DNA of 6,435 nt from Pseudomonadota bacterium. GTDB lineage: Bacteria; Desulfobacterota; Desulfovibrionia; Desulfovibrionales; Desulfovibrionaceae. The notes under the pieces are model-generated. The model was not told the origin of the DNA. It was given only the letters and a program-made list of their open reading frames with translations, and made no database searches. Location of the stretch: assembly GCA_018822065.1 (NCBI GenBank), contig JAHJKV010000464.1, forward strand, positions 1 through 6,435. The letters run 5' to 3'. Each line of letters begins with the position of its first letter. The first letter of the stretch is position 1. The translations under genes were made by a program, and so were the position numbers. Positions 5,010 through 6,435 of the stretch are shown piece by piece.

Positions 5010-6106
5010 TGCGCACCCTCCTCTTCGCCCTTGTGCTCCTTCTGCTTCCAACGTTTCCTGCTAGCGGCCAGGACACGTCCACCATTCAAAACGCCATCAA
5101 AAACCAGCAAAACAAAGCCGAAGATCGGCAAGAAGCGATCGGCAGCCTGGAACAAAGCAAGAAGCGCCTCAAGCACGAACTTGCAGCCATAGAACAAGAG
5201 GTCCAATCCCTGGCGACCAAGATCAACCAGCAAGAAGAGCTCTTGATCGAAGTGGAGGCAAGCGAGGTCGAAGCCCGCAACACCTACCTCGAACTGCAGG
5301 CCTGGCGCGACACCTTGCTCAAGGAGCTTCAGGGGCTGCTCGCAGCTCTCTGGCCCATTCACAGCCAGGGACTCACCCACAGCCTGGAGGGGCTTGACTC
5401 CTGGAAAGATGCGGATCGTCGTTTCACGTGGCTAGCATATATCTACCGTGCCACCCAGGACAGGATGGTGGAGGCTGCCCGAACAGCGCAGCGCATGGCC
5501 GAGTCGCTGGAAGAACAGTCCCGCCTTACCCGCGAAGCCGCCGAACAACTCTCGGCGATCAATGCCAACAAAGACCAGCTCCTGCAAAAAAGGCTCAAGA
5601 TTCGAGCCTCCATCCGCGCCGCCGACACCAAACGAGCCGACCTGGAAGGGGAACTCAAGTCAATTCTGTCGGTTATCAAGGAACTCAATTACAAACTCAC
5701 GAATCAGAATTCCAAACGATTTGCGGACAACAAGAAAATTCTTCCCTGGCCCTGCCCGGGCACCGTGTTTTCCTCCTTCTCCCCCTGGGCCAAACCAGCT
5801 CGACGCGGTATCGGCATGAGCACCACCGAACATGCCAAAGTCAAATCCGTTTTCTGGGGAAAGGTTGTCCACGCTGACATTCTCCGCGGCTTCGGTCGGG
5901 TGGTCATCGTCTATCATGGGTACGACTACTATTCAGTCTATGCCTATCTAGCCAGTTCTCTTGTCTCCGCTGGTCAGGAGGTGGAAAAGGACGAACCCTT
6001 GGGCATTGCGGGATATCATCCGGATACCAAGCAGCCCGGCCTGTATTTTGAATTGCGTTTAGGATCAAAACCTATTAATCCTTTGGATTGGCTTTACCCA
6101 AAATAG
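5009..6106 (+). CDS. envC: EnvC-like murein hydrolase activator (coiled coil plus degenerate LytM/M23 domain)
   Basis: It is a periplasmic factor predicted to activate N-acetylmuramoyl-L-alanine amidases that split septal peptidoglycan during division. The 365-residue product begins with a signal peptide (Arg2, then a Leu-rich stretch, cleavage near PASG-QD at 20/21). A long Gln/Glu/Lys-rich coiled-coil region covers about 22-235 and a LytM domain about 243-365. The zinc-binding residues of active M23 peptidases are gone: RRGIGM (265-270) replaces HxGxD, YAYL (311-314) replaces YAHL, and GLYFEL (344-349) replaces HLHFE. The same losses occur in Escherichia coli EnvC (RGM, SLYFEI, VNPxxWL), so an activator and not an enzyme is expected. 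The GTG start overlaps the glycosylase stop by 1 nt. ctp follows after 42 nt, a pairing repeated in other proteobacteria. Confidence 0.92.
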   Translation: MRTLLFALVLLLLPTFPASGQDTSTIQNAIKNQQNKAEDRQEAIGSLEQSKKRLKHELAAIEQEVQSLATKINQQEELLIEVEASEVEARNTYLELQAWRDTLLKELQGLLAALWPIHSQGLTHSLEGLDSWKDADRRFTWLAYIYRATQDRMVEAARTAQRMAESLEEQSRLTREAAEQLSAINANKDQLLQKRLKIRASIRAADTKRADLEGELKSILSVIKELNYKLTNQNSKRFADNKKILPWPCPGTVFSSFSPWAKPARRGIGMSTTEHAKVKSVFWGKVVHADILRGFGRVVIVYHGYDYYSVYAYLASSLVSAGQEVEKDEPLGIAGYHPDTKQPGLYFELRLGSKPINPLDWLYPK

Positions 6107-6148
6107 CACGATAATTCAGCCCTTACGATATCACTCCCGGAGGATGGA

Positions 6149-6435
6149 ATGCGCATTGCCCTTTGGCTCGTTACGGTCGCCCTTCTCTTTGGTCTCACCC
6201 TGTCCGGTGGGCTCGACTCCCAAGCCCAGAGTGCCGACCATTTCGAAACTCTCAAACGTTTCAGTCAGGTACTCGACATCGTCGAGAGTAGCTACGTGGA
6301 CGACATCACCCGGACGCAACTCATTGAGGATGCCATCAAAGGTATGCTTGAGCAGTTGGACCCGCATTCCGCCTACCTGAGTACGGACGATTTCAAGGAC
6401 ATGCAGGAAAGAACCTCCGGCGAGTTCTCCGGCAT
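6149..6435 (+). CDS. ctp: S41-family carboxy-terminal processing protease, N-terminal part, cut by window edge
   Basis: The 95 complete codons match the start of CtpA/Prc-type periplasmic serine proteases, which degrade or trim envelope proteins, including peptidoglycan hydrolases in several bacteria. A signal peptide (MRIALWLVTVALLFGLTLS, likely cleaved near residue 28) is followed by the conserved N-terminal region with VLDIVESSYVDD (41-52), AIKGMLEQLDPHSAYLS (62-78) and the GEFSGI motif that leads into the PDZ domain. The PDZ and the Ser-Lys catalytic pair lie beyond the window. GGAGGA ends 4 nt before the ATG at 6149; an overlapping ATG at 6144 is in another frame. Its placement after envC suggests co-expression. 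Confidence 0.93.
   Translation, partial: MRIALWLVTVALLFGLTLSGGLDSQAQSADHFETLKRFSQVLDIVESSYVDDITRTQLIEDAIKGMLEQLDPHSAYLSTDDFKDMQERTSGEFSG

Noticed and set aside
6107..6130. Repeated ACGATA hexamer in the envC-ctp gap
   Set aside because: Two copies of a 6-mer 17 nt apart are expected by chance and show no promoter or operator arrangement.
1..6435. Possibility of a defence island, mobile element or new multi-gene system
   Set aside because: All genes but the 66-codon one belong to common housekeeping families, spacing is operon-like, and there are no transposase, integrase, direct-repeat or CRISPR signals.

Overview
The window is an ordinary, densely coded stretch of a Gram-negative bacterial chromosome of moderately high GC. 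The genes are a DUF3417-type glycogen phosphorylase, dut, argD, prmA, a MagIII-like glycosylase, envC and ctp. Their order, together with the style of the proteins, suggests a sulfate-reducing Desulfovibrionales relative. That assignment is inferred from gene content and not from any marker gene. I see no rRNA, tRNA, insertion sequence, CRISPR array, prophage gene or other sign of an accessory region.

Layout. (1) Bases 1-1294, minus strand: the N-terminal 431 codons of an alpha-glucan phosphorylase (glgP), cut by the window edge. (2) Bases 1295-1482: a divergent intergenic region with two separate inverted repeats, a good -35 hexamer facing dut and a weak promoter facing glgP. (3) Bases 1483-3171, plus strand: dut (dUTPase) and argD (acetylornithine aminotransferase), 15 nt apart and probably co-transcribed. 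(4) Bases 3172-3269: an intergenic region with a 12-bp perfect inverted repeat whose loop contains a -35-like hexamer. (5) Bases 3270-6435, plus strand: a probable five-gene operon made of a 66-residue unknown protein, prmA (ribosomal protein L11 methyltransferase), a MagIII-like HhH-GPD DNA glycosylase, envC (LytM-type amidase activator) and the start of ctp (S41 carboxy-terminal processing protease). The prmA/glycosylase and glycosylase/envC junctions overlap by 4 nt and 1 nt.

How they work together: the first plus-strand pair is metabolic (nucleotide-pool sanitation and arginine synthesis). The second cluster joins ribosome modification and base-excision repair to a cell-envelope pair. The envC-ctp pairing recurs in proteobacteria and concerns control of peptidoglycan hydrolysis at division.

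No new multi-gene system is evident. The points most worth a second look are: the glycosylase, which keeps three of the four cysteines of the family's iron-sulfur motif and has Glu where lyase-type relatives have Lys; the aromatic-free 66-residue orphan; and the symmetric DNA elements overlapping promoter-like sequences.
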